Shown: in pieces, positions 33,477-43,461 of the stretch
Position numbering within the stretch: position 1 is the first letter of the stretch
How the letters are laid out: each line of letters starts with the position of its first letter
Source of the DNA: Amycolatopsis australiensis
Lineage (GTDB): Bacteria > Actinomycetota > Actinomycetes > Mycobacteriales > Pseudonocardiaceae
DNA: 64,000 bases
Assembly (NCBI RefSeq): GCF_900119165.1
Contig: NZ_FPJG01000006.1
Coordinates: 3,472,001-3,536,000, forward strand
Direction: 5' to 3'
Position numbers and translations under genes: made by a program
The notes under the pieces: generated by a model
What the model saw: the letters and a program-made list of their open reading frames with translations, nothing else
The model's database searches: none
Told to the model about the DNA's origin: nothing

Positions 33477-34868
33477 TTGAAGAGCACCGTCGAGCAGCTC
33501 AGCCCGACGCGAGTCAAGATCAATGTCGAGGTGCCGTTCGACGAGCTCAAGCCGAACTTCGACCGCGCCTACCGCAAGATCGCCCAGCAGGTGCGCATCC
33601 CGGGCTTCCGGCCCGGCAAGGCGCCCGCTCGCGTCCTGGAAAGCCGGATCGGGCGTGGCCCGGTGCTCGACGAGGTCGTCAACGAGGCCATCCCGGCGAA
33701 GTACATCGAGGCGGTCCGCGCGAACGAGGTCCGCACGCTCGGCAACCCGGAGTTCGACGTCACGAAGCTCGAGGACCGCGACGTCCTCGAGTTCACCGCC
33801 GAGGTCGACGTGCGCCCGGAGATCACGCTGCCCGACCTGGACGGCTTCGCGGTCACCGTCGACGACGTCGAGCTGACCGACGCGGAGGTCGACGAGCAGC
33901 TCGACGAGCTGCGCGCCCGCTTCGGCACGCTGACCGGCGTCGACCGCCCGGCCGAGAACGGCGACTTCGTCTCGATCGACCTGTCCGCGACCGTCGACGG
34001 CCAGCCCGTCGAGGAGGCGAGCACCACCGGCCTGTCCTACGAGATCGGCTCCGGCCAGCTCGTCGACGGCATCGACGAGGCGATCATCGGCTCGAACGCC
34101 GGCGACACGAAGACGTTCACCACCCAGCTCGTCGCCGGTGAGCACGCCGGCAAGGACGCCGAGGTCACGGTGACCGTCCAGTCGGTCAAGAAGCGCGAGC
34201 TGCCCGAGGCCGACGACGAGTTCGCCCAGATGGCCAGCGAGTTCGACACGATCGAAGAGCTCCGCAACGACCTGCGCGAGCGCCTCGCCCGCGTCAAGAA
34301 GATGCAGCAGGGCGTCCAGGCCCGCGACAAGGTGCTCGACGAGCTGCTCGAGCGCACCGAGGTCCCGATCCCGGAGAAGGTCCTCGACGCCGAGATCGAG
34401 AACCGCAAGCACGACGCGATCCACCCGTTCGACCACGACGAGGCCCAGTTCGCGAAGGCCCTCGAGGCCGAGGGCCGCACGCTCGAGGAGTTCGACGCCG
34501 AGACCCGCGCCGAGTCGGAGAAGGCCGTCCGCACGCAGCTGCTGCTGGACACCATCGCCGACAAGGAAGAGGTGTCGGTCAACGACGGCGAGCTGACCGA
34601 GCGGATCATCTACCAGGCCCAGCGCTTCGGGATCAGCCCGGACGAGTACGTCCAGCGCGCCCAGCAGTCCGGCCAGCTGACCGCGATCTACGCCGACGTC
34701 CGCCGCGGCAAGGCGCTCGCGTCCGTGGTCCGGAAGGCGACCGTCACCGACGGCTCGGGCGCCGAGGTCGACCTCTCGGAGCTGTTCGGCAGCGACGAGC
34801 CGGCCGCCGACGAGGCAACCCAGGAGACGCAGGTCACCGACGAGGCGGCGAAGACTCCCGCGGAGTGA
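33477..34868 (+). CDS. tig: Trigger factor, ribosome-associated chaperone and prolyl isomerase
   Basis: A 463-residue trigger factor. The N-terminal ribosome-binding domain carries the signature [17 protein letters not shown] (about residues 43-59, variant of GFRxGKxP). The FKBP-type isomerase domain lies at about 150-245 ([20 protein letters not shown]) and the helical C-terminal cradle after it. The tail is acidic ([17 protein letters not shown]). The start is TTG 33477, with CGAGGAG well placed upstream. It precedes clpP1-clpP2-clpX, the standard actinobacterial order linking folding and degradation of new proteins. Confidence 0.97.
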   Translation: MKSTVEQLSPTRVKINVEVPFDELKPNFDRAYRKIAQQVRIPGFRPGKAPARVLESRIGRGPVLDEVVNEAIPAKYIEAVRANEVRTLGNPEFDVTKLEDRDVLEFTAEVDVRPEITLPDLDGFAVTVDDVELTDAEVDEQLDELRARFGTLTGVDRPAENGDFVSIDLSATVDGQPVEEASTTGLSYEIGSGQLVDGIDEAIIGSNAGDTKTFTTQLVAGEHAGKDAEVTVTVQSVKKRELPEADDEFAQMASEFDTIEELRNDLRERLARVKKMQQGVQARDKVLDELLERTEVPIPEKVLDAEIENRKHDAIHPFDHDEAQFAKALEAEGRTLEEFDAETRAESEKAVRTQLLLDTIADKEEVSVNDGELTERIIYQAQRFGISPDEYVQRAQQSGQLTAIYADVRRGKALASVVRKATVTDGSGAEVDLSELFGSDEPAADEATQETQVTDEAAKTPAE

Positions 34869-34878
34869 AGCTGTGAGC

Positions 34879-34918
34879 GAACTTGGGCGGTGTCGGGCAT
34901 TCCGCGCCGCCCGAGTTC
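34879..34918 (+). terminator. Terminator after tig
   Basis: GAACTTGGGCGG (34879-34890) pairs with CCGCCCGAGTTC (34907-34918) over 12 bp with one G-U pair. It suggests that tig and clpP1 are separate transcription units. The AT-richer DNA just after (34919-34955) is a plausible clpP1 promoter. Confidence 0.6.
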
Positions 34919-35006
34919 GTTAGGGTCGGTTACAAGATCTCAAGCATCTGAAACGACAGCGGCGGCCGTCAGCACCGGGCCGCCGCCGGCGAAAAGGCAG
35001 GCAGAC

Positions 35007-35615
35007 GTGACGCAGCACACGCCCGAGGCGCGGACCGGCACCGCAGGGCTCAACCTCACCGACTCGGTGTTCGAGCGGTTGCTCCAGGAGCGCATCGTCG
35101 TCCTCGGTTCGGAGGTCAACGACGAGGTCGCCAACCGGATCACCGCGCAGCTGTTGCTGCTCGACGCGGACGACGCCGAGTCCGACATCCGCTTCTACAT
35201 CAACTCGCCGGGTGGCTCGGTCACCGCCGGTTTCGCGATCTACGACACCATGCAGCTGATCCGCCCGGACGTCGCGACCTACGCGATGGGCATGGCGGCT
35301 TCGATGGGGCAGTTCCTGCTCTCGTCGGGCACCCGGGGCAAGCGCTACGCGCTGCCGCACGCCCGCATCCTGATGCACCAGCCCTCCGCCGGTGTCGGCG
35401 GCACGGCGTCGGACATCGCGATCCAGGCCGACCTGTTCAACAAGTGGAAGCGGGAGCTGGCCCAGATCACCGCGGACCAGACCGGCCAGACGGTCGAGCA
35501 GATCATCAAGGACGGCGACCGCGACCGCTGGTTCACCGCGCAGGAGGCGAAGGACTACGGGTTCGTGGACCACGTCCTCACCGCCGACATCGTCCGCCGC
35601 CAGGGCTCGAACTGA
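35007..35615 (+). CDS. clpP1: ATP-dependent Clp protease proteolytic subunit 1
   Basis: A 202-residue ClpP serine protease. The catalytic Ser99 is in [12 protein letters not shown] and His124 in [11 protein letters not shown]; the Asp lies near residue 175 in the GDRDRW region. The [13 protein letters not shown] oxyanion segment is intact. In actinobacteria ClpP1 and ClpP2 form a mixed two-ring barrel that is fed by ClpX or ClpC1. GTG 35007 (MTQHTPEA) gives the usual length; the frame remains open to GTG 34890, but that start lies inside the terminator hairpin. clpP2 follows after 25 bp. Confidence 0.96.
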   Translation: MTQHTPEARTGTAGLNLTDSVFERLLQERIVVLGSEVNDEVANRITAQLLLLDADDAESDIRFYINSPGGSVTAGFAIYDTMQLIRPDVATYAMGMAASMGQFLLSSGTRGKRYALPHARILMHQPSAGVGGTASDIAIQADLFNKWKRELAQITADQTGQTVEQIIKDGDRDRWFTAQEAKDYGFVDHVLTADIVRRQGSN

Positions 35616-35640
35616 GCCGAAGCACACAGGAGACTCGATC

Positions 35641-36294
35641 ATGAGCAACTTCAGGCTCCCGGGTGACTTCCAGGGCCCGAGCGTCCCCCAGTCGCGGTAC
35701 ATCCTGCCGTCGTACGTGGAGCGGACCAGCTACGGCGTCAAGGAGTCGAACCCGTACAACAAGCTGTACGAGGAGCGGGTCATCTTCCTCGGCGTGCAGG
35801 TGGACGACGCGTCGGCGAACGACGTGATGGCCCAGCTGCTGCACCTCGAGCACGAGGACCCGGACCGCGACATCCTGATCTACATCAACTCGCCGGGTGG
35901 CTCGTTCACCTCGCTGATGGCGATCTACGACACGATGCAGTTCGTCCGCCCGGACATCCAGACCTACTGCCTGGGCCAGGCCGCCTCGGCGGCCGCGGTC
36001 CTGCTGTCGGCCGGCACGCCCGGCAAGCGCTACGCGCTGCCGAACTCGCGCGTGCTGATCCACCAGCCGGCCACCGAGGGCACCTACGGGCAGGTCTCCG
36101 ACCTGGAGATCCAGGCGAACGAGATCCAGCGGGTGCGGCGCCAGATGGAGGTCATCCTGGCCAAGCACACGAACAAGGATCCCGACCAGATCAAGGCCGA
36201 CATCGAGCGGGACAAGATCCTGACCGCCGAGGAAGCCAAGGCGTACGGTCTCATCGACGAGGTGCTGCCGTACCGCAAGGCGTCGGCTCTGTAA
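35641..36294 (+). CDS. clpP2: ATP-dependent Clp protease proteolytic subunit 2
   Basis: A 217-residue ClpP. Catalytic Ser116 is in [13 protein letters not shown] and His141 in [12 protein letters not shown]; the [10 protein letters not shown] loop is complete. The longer N-terminus ([20 protein letters not shown]) matches actinobacterial ClpP2. AGGAGA precedes ATG 35641. It is co-transcribed with clpP1 and pairs with it in the hetero-oligomeric protease. A hairpin after its stop separates it from clpX. Confidence 0.97.
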   Translation: MSNFRLPGDFQGPSVPQSRYILPSYVERTSYGVKESNPYNKLYEERVIFLGVQVDDASANDVMAQLLHLEHEDPDRDILIYINSPGGSFTSLMAIYDTMQFVRPDIQTYCLGQAASAAAVLLSAGTPGKRYALPNSRVLIHQPATEGTYGQVSDLEIQANEIQRVRRQMEVILAKHTNKDPDQIKADIERDKILTAEEAKAYGLIDEVLPYRKASAL

Positions 36295-36306
36295 CAGATC
36301 CGCCAG

Positions 36307-36340
36307 GCCGGTGTGTGTCGAGAAGACGACATACACCGGC
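36307..36340 (+). terminator. Terminator between clpP2 and clpX
   Basis: GCCGGTGTGTGTCG (36307-36320) pairs with CGACATACACCGGC (36327-36340) over 14 bp with one G-U pair and a 6-nt loop, followed by a short T-run (GGTTT). The 233-bp gap to clpX therefore probably holds a separate clpX promoter, though I see no clear hexamers. Confidence 0.72.
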
Positions 36341-36527
36341 ATCCTGGTTTAGGGTCGTCCTCTGACGTGCTCCCGGCGCCTGTGGGTGTTCCCGCTCACG
36401 GCATCGGACGGGTACCGTCAGTGGCAATGCGTGAGGCTCCGCCCGGTCGTGCGTGACCGGGGGGTCGCAGCGTCGCAACACAGTCAGGCGCGCCAAACCC
36501 GCGCCGGAGGGGACGAGGTCAACGGCC

Positions 36528-37823
36528 ATGGCACGGATCGGTGACGGCGGAGACCTGCTGAAGTGTTCTTTCTGCGGGAAGAGCCAGAAGCAGGTGAAGA
36601 AGCTCATTGCCGGCCCCGGGGTCTACATCTGCGATGAGTGCATCGACCTCTGCAACGAGATCATCGAGGAGGAGCTGGCCGAGGCCGGCGACGTCAAGCT
36701 CGACGAGCTGCCCAAGCCCGCCGACATCCACGAGTTCCTCGAGCAGTACATCATCGGGCAGGAGGACGCCAAGCGGACTCTCGCGGTAGCGGTCTACAAC
36801 CACTACAAGCGGATCCAGGCGGACGACAAGGCCGGGCCGAAGGACTCCAAGGAGGAGTCGGTCGAGCTGGCCAAGTCGAACATCCTGATGCTCGGCCCCA
36901 CCGGGTGCGGCAAGACCTACCTCGCGCAGACGCTGGCGAAGCTGCTGAACGTGCCGTTCGCGATCGCGGACGCCACGGCGCTGACCGAGGCCGGGTACGT
37001 CGGCGAGGACGTCGAGAACATCCTGCTCAAGCTCATCCAGGCGGCGGACTACGACGTCAAGCGGGCCGAGACCGGGATCATCTACATCGATGAGGTCGAC
37101 AAGATCGCCCGCAAGAGCGAGAACCCGTCGATCACCCGCGACGTGTCCGGCGAGGGTGTCCAGCAGGCGCTGCTGAAGATCCTCGAGGGCACCACCGCCT
37201 CGGTGCCGCCGCAGGGCGGCCGGAAGCACCCGCACCAGGAGTTCATCCAGATCGACACGACGAACGTGCTGTTCATCGTGGCCGGCGCGTTCGCCGGGCT
37301 GGAGAAGATCATCAACGAGCGGGTCGGCAAGCGCGGCCTCGGCTTCGGCGCGGAGATCCGCACGAAGTCCGAGATCGAGGAGAGCGACGTGTTCTCCGAC
37401 ACCATGCCGGAGGACCTGATCAAGTTCGGGCTGATCCCGGAGTTCATCGGCCGGCTGCCGGTCGTGGCGACGGTCAGCCACCTGGACAAGGAATCGCTGG
37501 TCAGCATCCTCACCAAGCCGCGCAACGCCCTGGTGAAGCAGTACAAGAAGCTCTTCGAGATGGACAACGTCGAGCTCGAGTTCACCAAGACCGCGCTCGA
37601 GGCCATCGCCGACCAGGCGGTCCTGCGCGGCACGGGTGCCCGCGGGCTGCGCGCCATCATGGAAGAGGTGCTGCAGCCGGTCATGTACGACATCCCGAGC
37701 CGCGACGACGTGGCGAAGGTCGTGATCACCGAGCAGACCGTCCGGGAGAACGTGAACCCGACGATCGTCGCCCGGCAGCCGACGCGGCGCGCGCGCAGCG
37801 AGCGCGGCGAGAAGTCGGCCTGA
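36528..37823 (+). CDS. clpX: ATP-dependent Clp protease ATP-binding subunit ClpX
   Basis: A 431-residue AAA+ unfoldase. The zinc-binding dimerisation domain has Cys13, Cys16, Cys35 and Cys38 (CSFCGK...CDECIDLC). Walker A is [13 protein letters not shown], Walker B is [13 protein letters not shown], the pore loop is [10 protein letters not shown], and sensor 2 lies in [14 protein letters not shown]. The [10 protein letters not shown] segment is the ClpP-docking loop region. It recognises tagged substrates and threads them into ClpP1P2. ATG 36528 gives the standard N-terminus; GGAGGGGACGAGG lies upstream. Confidence 0.97.
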   Translation: MARIGDGGDLLKCSFCGKSQKQVKKLIAGPGVYICDECIDLCNEIIEEELAEAGDVKLDELPKPADIHEFLEQYIIGQEDAKRTLAVAVYNHYKRIQADDKAGPKDSKEESVELAKSNILMLGPTGCGKTYLAQTLAKLLNVPFAIADATALTEAGYVGEDVENILLKLIQAADYDVKRAETGIIYIDEVDKIARKSENPSITRDVSGEGVQQALLKILEGTTASVPPQGGRKHPHQEFIQIDTTNVLFIVAGAFAGLEKIINERVGKRGLGFGAEIRTKSEIEESDVFSDTMPEDLIKFGLIPEFIGRLPVVATVSHLDKESLVSILTKPRNALVKQYKKLFEMDNVELEFTKTALEAIADQAVLRGTGARGLRAIMEEVLQPVMYDIPSRDDVAKVVITEQTVRENVNPTIVARQPTRRARSERGEKSA

Positions 37824-37870
37824 GGCCGGGCGTCTCCGGGCCCCCGGCCCGGACCCGACAGGAAAGCTGA

Positions 37871-38275
37871 ATGACTGCTGACTCCATCCCGGGTTCCGGG
37901 GGCGCCGCCCCCGCCGGTGGCGTGCAGGCACCGCCGCCACCGGACCCGGCGCCGGCGCCCGCCGGGCCCGTCCTCGGGTTCCGCGAGCTGAGCGAACGCG
38001 TCATCGCGTCCGCGTCCGACCGGTACCCGTGGCTGAACCGGGTGCTGATGGGCATGCTGGCCGTGTTCACGGGCACCTGTGTCGTGGCCGTGGTGGCGCG
38101 GCTGTCGCCGTTGCCGCTGATCCCGATCCCGTTGTTCCTCGTCGGCGGCTACGCGTTGTGGCGCGCCCGCGCGGTGACCGAGCGGCGTGCGTTGTTCAAC
38201 TGGGTGCTGCTGTTCGGCGTCGCGACCATGGTCGGGTTCTGGCTGATCTCGGTCGTCGGCCGATGGGTCGGATAA
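37871..38275 (+). CDS. Small two- or three-helix membrane protein, hypothetical
   Basis: A 134-residue protein. A Gly/Pro/Ala-rich cytoplasmic N-terminus (about 35 residues) is followed by helices VLMGMLAVFTGTCVVAVVA, LPLIPIPLFLVGGYALW and FNWVLLFGVATMVGFWLISV. AGGAAAG precedes ATG 37871. It follows clpX by 47 bp and may be read through from it. No family is recognised. Confidence 0.7.
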   Translation: MTADSIPGSGGAAPAGGVQAPPPPDPAPAPAGPVLGFRELSERVIASASDRYPWLNRVLMGMLAVFTGTCVVAVVARLSPLPLIPIPLFLVGGYALWRARAVTERRALFNWVLLFGVATMVGFWLISVVGRWVG

Positions 38276-38321
38276 CCGGGGACGTCCGGAGCGTTTCGGT
38301 TGGGTGGCGGCTGGGTAGCCC

Positions 38322-39248
38322 ATGTCCGTGGTAGATGCCCTCAGACCCTTTCGGCATCCGGCACTCTTCTACCGTGGTGACTCTGAGTACCTCGACGGTG
38401 TCATTCCGTTTCTGCTGGACGGTCTCGACCGGGGCGAACCCGCCGCCGTCGCCGTCCCGGGGCCGAACCTGCTGCTGATCGAGAAGGCCCTGGAAGACCG
38501 TGCCCCCGAGGTCCGGCTGATCGACATGCACCGCGCGGGCCGCAACCCCGGAGCGATCCTGCCGTCGGTGCTGCTGGCGTTCGCCGGCGAGCACCCGGGC
38601 CCGGTGCGGATCGTCGGGGAGCCCATCTGGGCCGGCCGCAGCGACGTCGAGTACCCGGCGTGCGTGCAGCACGAAGCGCTGATCAACGACGCGTTCGCCG
38701 GGCGCGACCTGGCGGTGCTCTGCCCCTACGACATCGCGGCGCTGCCGCCGGGCGTGCTCGCCGACGCCGAGCGCACCCACCCGGAGGTGTGGGGGCCCGC
38801 CGGGTCGTTCGACAGCGCCCGGTTCGACCCGGACGGCGTCCGCGCGGACTTCACGCGGCCGCTCGACCCGCCGGCCACCGCGGTCGAGCGCGGGTTCGAT
38901 CTCGGGCAGCTGGCGTCGCTGCGCGGGTTCGCGGAGATCTGGGCCGCCCGCCACGGCCTGCGCCGCCCCCGGCGGGACGACTTCGCGCTGGCGGTCGCCG
39001 AGCTGACGACGAACAGCATCCTCTACGGCGGCGGCGAGGGCGTCCTGCGGCTGTGGGCCGAGGACGGGCAGGTGGTCGGCGAGGTGACCGACACGGGCAC
39101 GATCACGCACCCGCTGGCCGGCCGCGTGCCCCCGGACGCCACGACCCTGGGCGGCCGCGGCCTGCTGCTGGTGAACCGCCTGGCCGACCTGGTGCGGACG
39201 TACTGGGTCCCGGGCCGCACGACGACCCGGGCCTACTTCCACTGCTGA
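38322..39248 (+). CDS. RsbA-type anti-sigma regulatory protein (MEDS + HATPase domains)
   Basis: A 308-residue regulator. Residues 8-170 are a MEDS/DcmR-like sensory domain (HPALFYRGDSEYLDGVIPFL, LLLIEKALED, RIVGEPIWAGRSDVEYPACV, LAVLCPYDIAALP). Residues 200-305 are a GHKL ATPase domain of the anti-sigma type (ELTTNSILYGGGEGVLRLWA with the N-box, DTGTITHPLAG, GGRGLLLVNRLADLVRTY). Such proteins usually control stress sigma factors by binding or phosphorylating partners; no sigma or anti-anti-sigma gene is adjacent. ATG 38322 lacks a strong ribosome site. Confidence 0.82.
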   Translation: MSVVDALRPFRHPALFYRGDSEYLDGVIPFLLDGLDRGEPAAVAVPGPNLLLIEKALEDRAPEVRLIDMHRAGRNPGAILPSVLLAFAGEHPGPVRIVGEPIWAGRSDVEYPACVQHEALINDAFAGRDLAVLCPYDIAALPPGVLADAERTHPEVWGPAGSFDSARFDPDGVRADFTRPLDPPATAVERGFDLGQLASLRGFAEIWAARHGLRRPRRDDFALAVAELTTNSILYGGGEGVLRLWAEDGQVVGEVTDTGTITHPLAGRVPPDATTLGGRGLLLVNRLADLVRTYWVPGRTTTRAYFHC

Positions 39249-39257
39249 CCGCGCGGG

Positions 39258-40238
39258 TCAGTCCGCGCGGGGGACGTGCTTGCCGAGGAAGCTGATCACG
39301 CTCGGCACCACCGTGCGGTTGAACGGGTCGCCGTGCTTGCCGTGCGCCGTGTGGGCCACCGCCGGGTGCGCGGCCTCGATGTAGCGGCGGACCCCCGTGA
39401 TGAACGAGTCCTCCGTGCCGCACCAGATGCCGTTGGCGACGGTTTTCGTCTCGTCGATGTGCCGCAGCGGGTCCAGGGCCGTCCAGTCCTGGACGCCGGT
39501 GAAGATGTGCCGCTTGGCCATCTCCGGCCACGACGTGATCAGCGCGGGGGCCAGCGTCGCGACCGCGGACGGCGGCTGGCGCCGCTCCACCCGGCGGCGC
39601 GTGTACACCAGCGCGCCGAACCCGCCCATCGAGACGCCGGTGCAGGCGAACGGCAGCCCGCTCGGGCCGGCGAAGCCGCGGGCCCGCAGCCACTGCGGGA
39701 CCTCCTCCAGCAGCATCGCCATCGGGTCGTCGCCCGGGTGCACCTGGTGCCAGTAGTTGTCGCCGCCGTCGACGGCCACGAACCCGAACGCCGGGACCGC
39801 CTTGCGGGCGACGTCGCTGGCCAGCTGCTTGAGCGTGCCCGTCGGGGCCGCGCTGCGGGCGTTGCCGTGCAGGCCGTGCAGCATCAGCGACATCGGCAGG
39901 CCGCGCGGCGGGGTCTTGGACGGCAGGATGAACACCAGGTCGACCATCCGCCCGCGGGCGGCGGAGTAGACGCGTTCGACGCGGGTGCTGCCCAGCTGGG
40001 TCGTCGGGTTCGACGAGGTCACGCCCACCGTGCGCTGCAGGGCCTGGCTGAACGGCAGCTTGCCGGTCGCGGTGCCGACGGCCAGCCCGGTCACGGCCAG
40101 CCCGGACGCGCCCGCGATCAGCACGGACCGGCGGCTGAGCCACCGCCGGGCGTCGCGGACCGCCGCCGCCCCGGCGGTGACCCGGGGCTCGTCCCCGGGC
40201 GGCGCGGCGTCGCCGCGGTCCCCGTTTTCGTCGTTCAC
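39258..40238 (-). CDS. Tat-exported esterase, alpha/beta hydrolase fold
   Basis: A 326-residue putative esterase. A twin-arginine signal is visible, RRWLSRRSVLIAGASGLAV (about residues 30-48). The nucleophile Ser is in CTGVSMGGFGALVY (GxSxG), and LMLHGLHGN resembles the oxyanion loop. The fold is of the esterase D/antigen-85-like kind. GTG 40238 is chosen because GGAG lies 5 nt upstream; GTG 40262 is in frame. A late His in HGKHGDPFN is a candidate for the triad. Substrate unknown. It acts outside the membrane if the signal works. Confidence 0.8.
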   Translation of the reverse strand: MNDENGDRGDAAPPGDEPRVTAGAAAVRDARRWLSRRSVLIAGASGLAVTGLAVGTATGKLPFSQALQRTVGVTSSNPTTQLGSTRVERVYSAARGRMVDLVFILPSKTPPRGLPMSLMLHGLHGNARSAAPTGTLKQLASDVARKAVPAFGFVAVDGGDNYWHQVHPGDDPMAMLLEEVPQWLRARGFAGPSGLPFACTGVSMGGFGALVYTRRRVERRQPPSAVATLAPALITSWPEMAKRHIFTGVQDWTALDPLRHIDETKTVANGIWCGTEDSFITGVRRYIEAAHPAVAHTAHGKHGDPFNRTVVPSVISFLGKHVPRAD

Positions 40239-40318
40239 CTGTCTCCGTCCCCCGCCTGCCACCTCTTCAAGACGCCGCGGACCCGTTCCGCGTTCCCCTC
40301 GCGTCCCTGTTCGCCGGG

Positions 40319-41026
40319 TTAGTCGTTCTCGGGCTGCCCGGCGTTTCGGGTTCTCGCTCGCCAGGTCGTTTTGGCGGCCTCGGCGGAGCGTCGCGCCCTC
40401 TCCACAGTGTCCCCGAGACCGACCGCGAGCGTGATCCCCAGGGGTACCAAAATGTGGTCGATGCCCTGTTCGCCGGCGCCGAAGTGGCCGGACGCCTCCA
40501 GCGTGACGAAGCCGTGCAGGGCGCTCCAGAGCTGGGCGGCGGCCTGGTACTTGTCCGCGGGCCGGAACCGGCCCGCGTCGATGGCCCGCTCGGTGGCCCG
40601 GACGATGTGGCCGAACGCCTCCAGCCCCTCCCGGGCGGCTTCGCGGCCCTCCTCGGTGGTGAGGTCCGACAGCGTCGCGCGCTTGCCGCCGGGCGCGGAC
40701 TGGCCGAACGTCACCGCGAACAGCTGCGGGTGCTCGGCGACGGTCTGCCGGTAGGTCCGGGCCAGGCCGAAGATGTCCGCGACCGGGTCATCGGTCGCGC
40801 CGGCCCCGGCCAGTGCCGCGCTGAGCCGCAGGAAGCCGGTGCGGGCGACCTCGTCGACCAGCGCCGCCATGCCCCCGAAGTGGGTGTACACCGCCATCGT
40901 CGAGACCCCGACCTCCGCGGCCAGCTTGCGGGCCTGCAGGGCTTCGGGGCCGCCTTCGCCGAGCAGCCGGATGGCCGCTTCGACCAGGCGGTCTTTGACG
41001 TCGTTCGCGCGCGGCTTCGGGCTCAT
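40319..41026 (-). CDS. TetR-family regulator of the carotenoid oxygenase
   Basis: A 235-residue repressor type. The helix-turn-helix is ALQARKLAAEVGVSTMAVYT then HFGGMAALVDEVART. A TetR C-terminal domain follows (LFAVTFGQSAPGG...FGHIVRATERAIDAG). It is divergent from the carotenoid oxygenase. The 73-bp region between them carries two copies of CATAAC-N3-GTTAT, which are the likely operators for both genes. Confidence 0.86.
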   Translation of the reverse strand: MSPKPRANDVKDRLVEAAIRLLGEGGPEALQARKLAAEVGVSTMAVYTHFGGMAALVDEVARTGFLRLSAALAGAGATDDPVADIFGLARTYRQTVAEHPQLFAVTFGQSAPGGKRATLSDLTTEEGREAAREGLEAFGHIVRATERAIDAGRFRPADKYQAAAQLWSALHGFVTLEASGHFGAGEQGIDHILVPLGITLAVGLGDTVERARRSAEAAKTTWRARTRNAGQPEND

Positions 41027-41040
41027 GCTTGCCAGTATCC

Positions 41041-41078
41041 CATAACCCTGTTATACCTGGAGTCATAACCGCGTTATG
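41041..41078. promoter_or_regulatory. Paired CATAAC-N3-GTTATG operators
   Basis: CATAACCCTGTTATA (41041-41055) and CATAACCGCGTTATG (41064-41078) are copies of the same inverted repeat, 23 bp apart centre to centre. The second is perfect in its arms. They fill the space between the divergent TetR and oxygenase genes. The AT-rich arms also resemble overlapping -10 elements, which fits repression. Confidence 0.7.
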
Positions 41079-41099
41079 AGCAGCTTCGGAGGGGTCGGC

Positions 41100-42536
41100 A
41101 TGGGCAACAAGTTCCTCGAAGGCAACTTCGCCCCGGTCAGCCGGGAGCACACGATCACCGACCTGGCCGTCACCGGGCGCATCCCGGACTTCCTCGACGG
41201 CCGGTACCTGCGCAACGGGCCCAACCCGCTGTCCGAAGTGGATCCGGCGGCCTACCACTGGTTCATGGGCGACGGCATGGTCCACGGCGTGCGCCTGCGC
41301 GACGGCAAGGCCGAGTGGTACCGCAACCGGTGGGTGCGCAACCCGGCCGTCGCGGCGGCGCTGGCCGGCGAGGACCCGAGCCGCTTCTGCGGGCTCGACG
41401 CGCTCGGCGCCAACACCAACGTGATCGGCCACGCCGGCAAGACCCTCGCCCTGGTGGAGGCGGGCGCGCCGATCTACGAGCTGACCGAGGAGCTCGGCAC
41501 CGTCGGGCGCTGCGACTTCGACGGCACGCTCCCCGGCGGCTACACCGCCCACCCGAAACGCGACCCGCGCACCGGCGAGCTGCACGCCGTCTCCTACTTC
41601 TTCGGCATGGGCAACAAGGTCCAGTACTCGGTGATCGACGTCCACGGCCGCGCCCGCCGCACGGTCGACGTCGAGGTGACCGGGTCGCCGATGATGCACG
41701 ACTTCTCGCTGACCGAGGACCACGTCGTGTTCTATGACCTGCCGGTGACCTTCCATGCCGGGAGCGCGGTGGCGGCGAGCGTGCCCGGCGCGCTGCGGAC
41801 ACCCGCGAAGCTCGTGGTCTCGGCCATGGTCGGCAAGGTCCGCGTGCCCGATCCGATGACGGCGATGATGACCCGCAAGATCGGCGCGAACGGCGGCCTG
41901 CCCTACCGCTGGAACCCGAAGTACCCGGCGCGGATCGGCGTGATGCCACGCGAGGGCGGCTCCGGCGACGTCCGCTGGTTCGAGGTCGAGCCGTGCTACG
42001 TCTTCCACCCGCTCAACGCCTACGACGACGGCGACAGCGTCGTCCTCGACGTCGTCCGCCACCCGAAGATGTTCGACACCGAGCTGCACGGCCCGGACGA
42101 GGGCGGCCCGACGCTGGACCGCTGGACCGTCGACCTCACCGCGGGCAAGGTGCTGGAGGAGCGGCTCGACGACCGGGGCCAGGAGTTCCCGCGCGTCGAC
42201 GAGCGGCTCGTCGGCCGCCGCCACCGCTACGGCTACGCGATGTCGGCCGACGGCGGCGCCAACCCGGGCGGGTCGCTGTTCAAGCACGACTTCCGGACCG
42301 GCCGGCGGCAGGAACGCGCGTTCGGCGCGGGACGGCAGCCGGGCGAGTTCGTGTTCGTGCCGTCCCGCGAAGACGCGGCCGAGGACGACGGCGTGCTGCT
42401 GGGCTTCGTCTTCGACCCGGCGACGCAGCGCAGCGACCTGACGATCCTGGACGCGGGCACGCTCGACACCGTGGCGGCGATCCACCTGCCGGACCGCGTG
42501 CCCCACGGCTTCCACGGCAACTGGGTGGCGTCCTAG
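41100..42536 (+). CDS. Carotenoid/apocarotenoid cleavage oxygenase (RPE65 family)
   Basis: A 478-residue non-haem iron dioxygenase. The four iron-binding His residues are in [42 protein letters not shown] and GFHGNW near the C-terminus. [20 protein letters not shown] and [16 protein letters not shown] are the family's N-terminal signature. It should split a carotenoid, apocarotenoid or stilbene-like double bond. GGAGGGG lies 6 nt before ATG 41100; ATG 41076 would lie in the operator. Its TAG stop shares bases with the convergent fdhD stop. Confidence 0.93.
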   Translation: MGNKFLEGNFAPVSREHTITDLAVTGRIPDFLDGRYLRNGPNPLSEVDPAAYHWFMGDGMVHGVRLRDGKAEWYRNRWVRNPAVAAALAGEDPSRFCGLDALGANTNVIGHAGKTLALVEAGAPIYELTEELGTVGRCDFDGTLPGGYTAHPKRDPRTGELHAVSYFFGMGNKVQYSVIDVHGRARRTVDVEVTGSPMMHDFSLTEDHVVFYDLPVTFHAGSAVAASVPGALRTPAKLVVSAMVGKVRVPDPMTAMMTRKIGANGGLPYRWNPKYPARIGVMPREGGSGDVRWFEVEPCYVFHPLNAYDDGDSVVLDVVRHPKMFDTELHGPDEGGPTLDRWTVDLTAGKVLEERLDDRGQEFPRVDERLVGRRHRYGYAMSADGGANPGGSLFKHDFRTGRRQERAFGAGRQPGEFVFVPSREDAAEDDGVLLGFVFDPATQRSDLTILDAGTLDTVAAIHLPDRVPHGFHGNWVAS

Positions 42537-43357
42537 AGCAGGATGCGGTGGTCCCCGGTGTAGAGGTTCATCGAGTCGCCGCGCAGGAAGCCGACCAGTG
42601 TCATGCCGTTCTCCTCGGCCAGCTCCACGGCCAGCGACGACGGTGCCGACACCGCGGCCAGCAGCCCGATCCCGGCCATCGCGGCCTTCTGCACCAGCTC
42701 GAACGACGCCCGCCCGGACACGAGGAGGCCGTGTCCGGGCGCGGGGACGCGGTTCTCGAGCACGGCCCAGCCGAGCACCTTGTCGACCGCGTTGTGCCGC
42801 CCGACGTCTTCGCGGACGACGTCGATCTCGCCGTCCGGCGTGAACAGCGCCGCCGCGTGCAGGCCGCCGGTGCTCGCGAAGACCTTCTGCCGGGCGCGGA
42901 GCGCGTCCGGCAGGGCCGACAGCGTCTCGCTCTTCACGGCGAAGGCCGCTTCGGCCGGCGAAAAGCGCGTGCGCAGCTTGACCGCGTCGAGCGCGGCCTT
43001 GCCGCAGACGCCACACGATGAGGTGGTGTAGAAGTTGCGCTCGACGCCGGTGTCGGGCGGCGCGACGCCGTCGGCCAGCGCGACGTCCAGCACGTTGTAG
43101 GTGTTGCGGCCCTGGTCGTCCACGCCGTCGCAGTAGCGGGCGGCAGCCACGTCTTCGCGGCCGCCGATCACCCCTTCGGACAGCAGGAAGCCGTGGGCCA
43201 GCTCGACGTCGTGGCCGGGCGTGCGCATGGTGACCGCCAGCGCCTTGCCGCCGACGCGGATCTCCAGGGGTTCTTCGGCGGCCAGCGCGTCGGGGCGGCG
43301 CCGGTCCCCGGTCGCGGAAATCCGCCGCACCGGCCTGCGCACGGTCACCCTGCCCAT
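42533..43357 (-). CDS. fdhD: Formate dehydrogenase accessory sulfurtransferase FdhD
   Basis: A 274-residue FdhD. The conserved CGVCG sulfur-carrier motif ([14 protein letters not shown], about residues 113-117) and the substrate-binding [20 protein letters not shown] with [19 protein letters not shown] are intact. FdhD passes sulfur from a cysteine desulfurase to the molybdenum cofactor of formate-dehydrogenase-type enzymes. A likely client is the FdhF/YdeP-type protein at 47265. ATG 43357 gives the usual start. It is divergent from the OFA transporter and meets the oxygenase at a shared CTAG. Confidence 0.95.
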   Translation of the reverse strand: MGRVTVRRPVRRISATGDRRRPDALAAEEPLEIRVGGKALAVTMRTPGHDVELAHGFLLSEGVIGGREDVAAARYCDGVDDQGRNTYNVLDVALADGVAPPDTGVERNFYTTSSCGVCGKAALDAVKLRTRFSPAEAAFAVKSETLSALPDALRARQKVFASTGGLHAAALFTPDGEIDVVREDVGRHNAVDKVLGWAVLENRVPAPGHGLLVSGRASFELVQKAAMAGIGLLAAVSAPSSLAVELAEENGMTLVGFLRGDSMNLYTGDHRILL

Positions 43358-43461
43358 CCGTTCACCCTTCTCCGCCCCGATGTTTGACGCTCCAGTGGTG
43401 CAACACCGGGTTTTTGGTAATACATTCCCTCCATCATCCCCCAGAGTACGGAGGGAACCCG

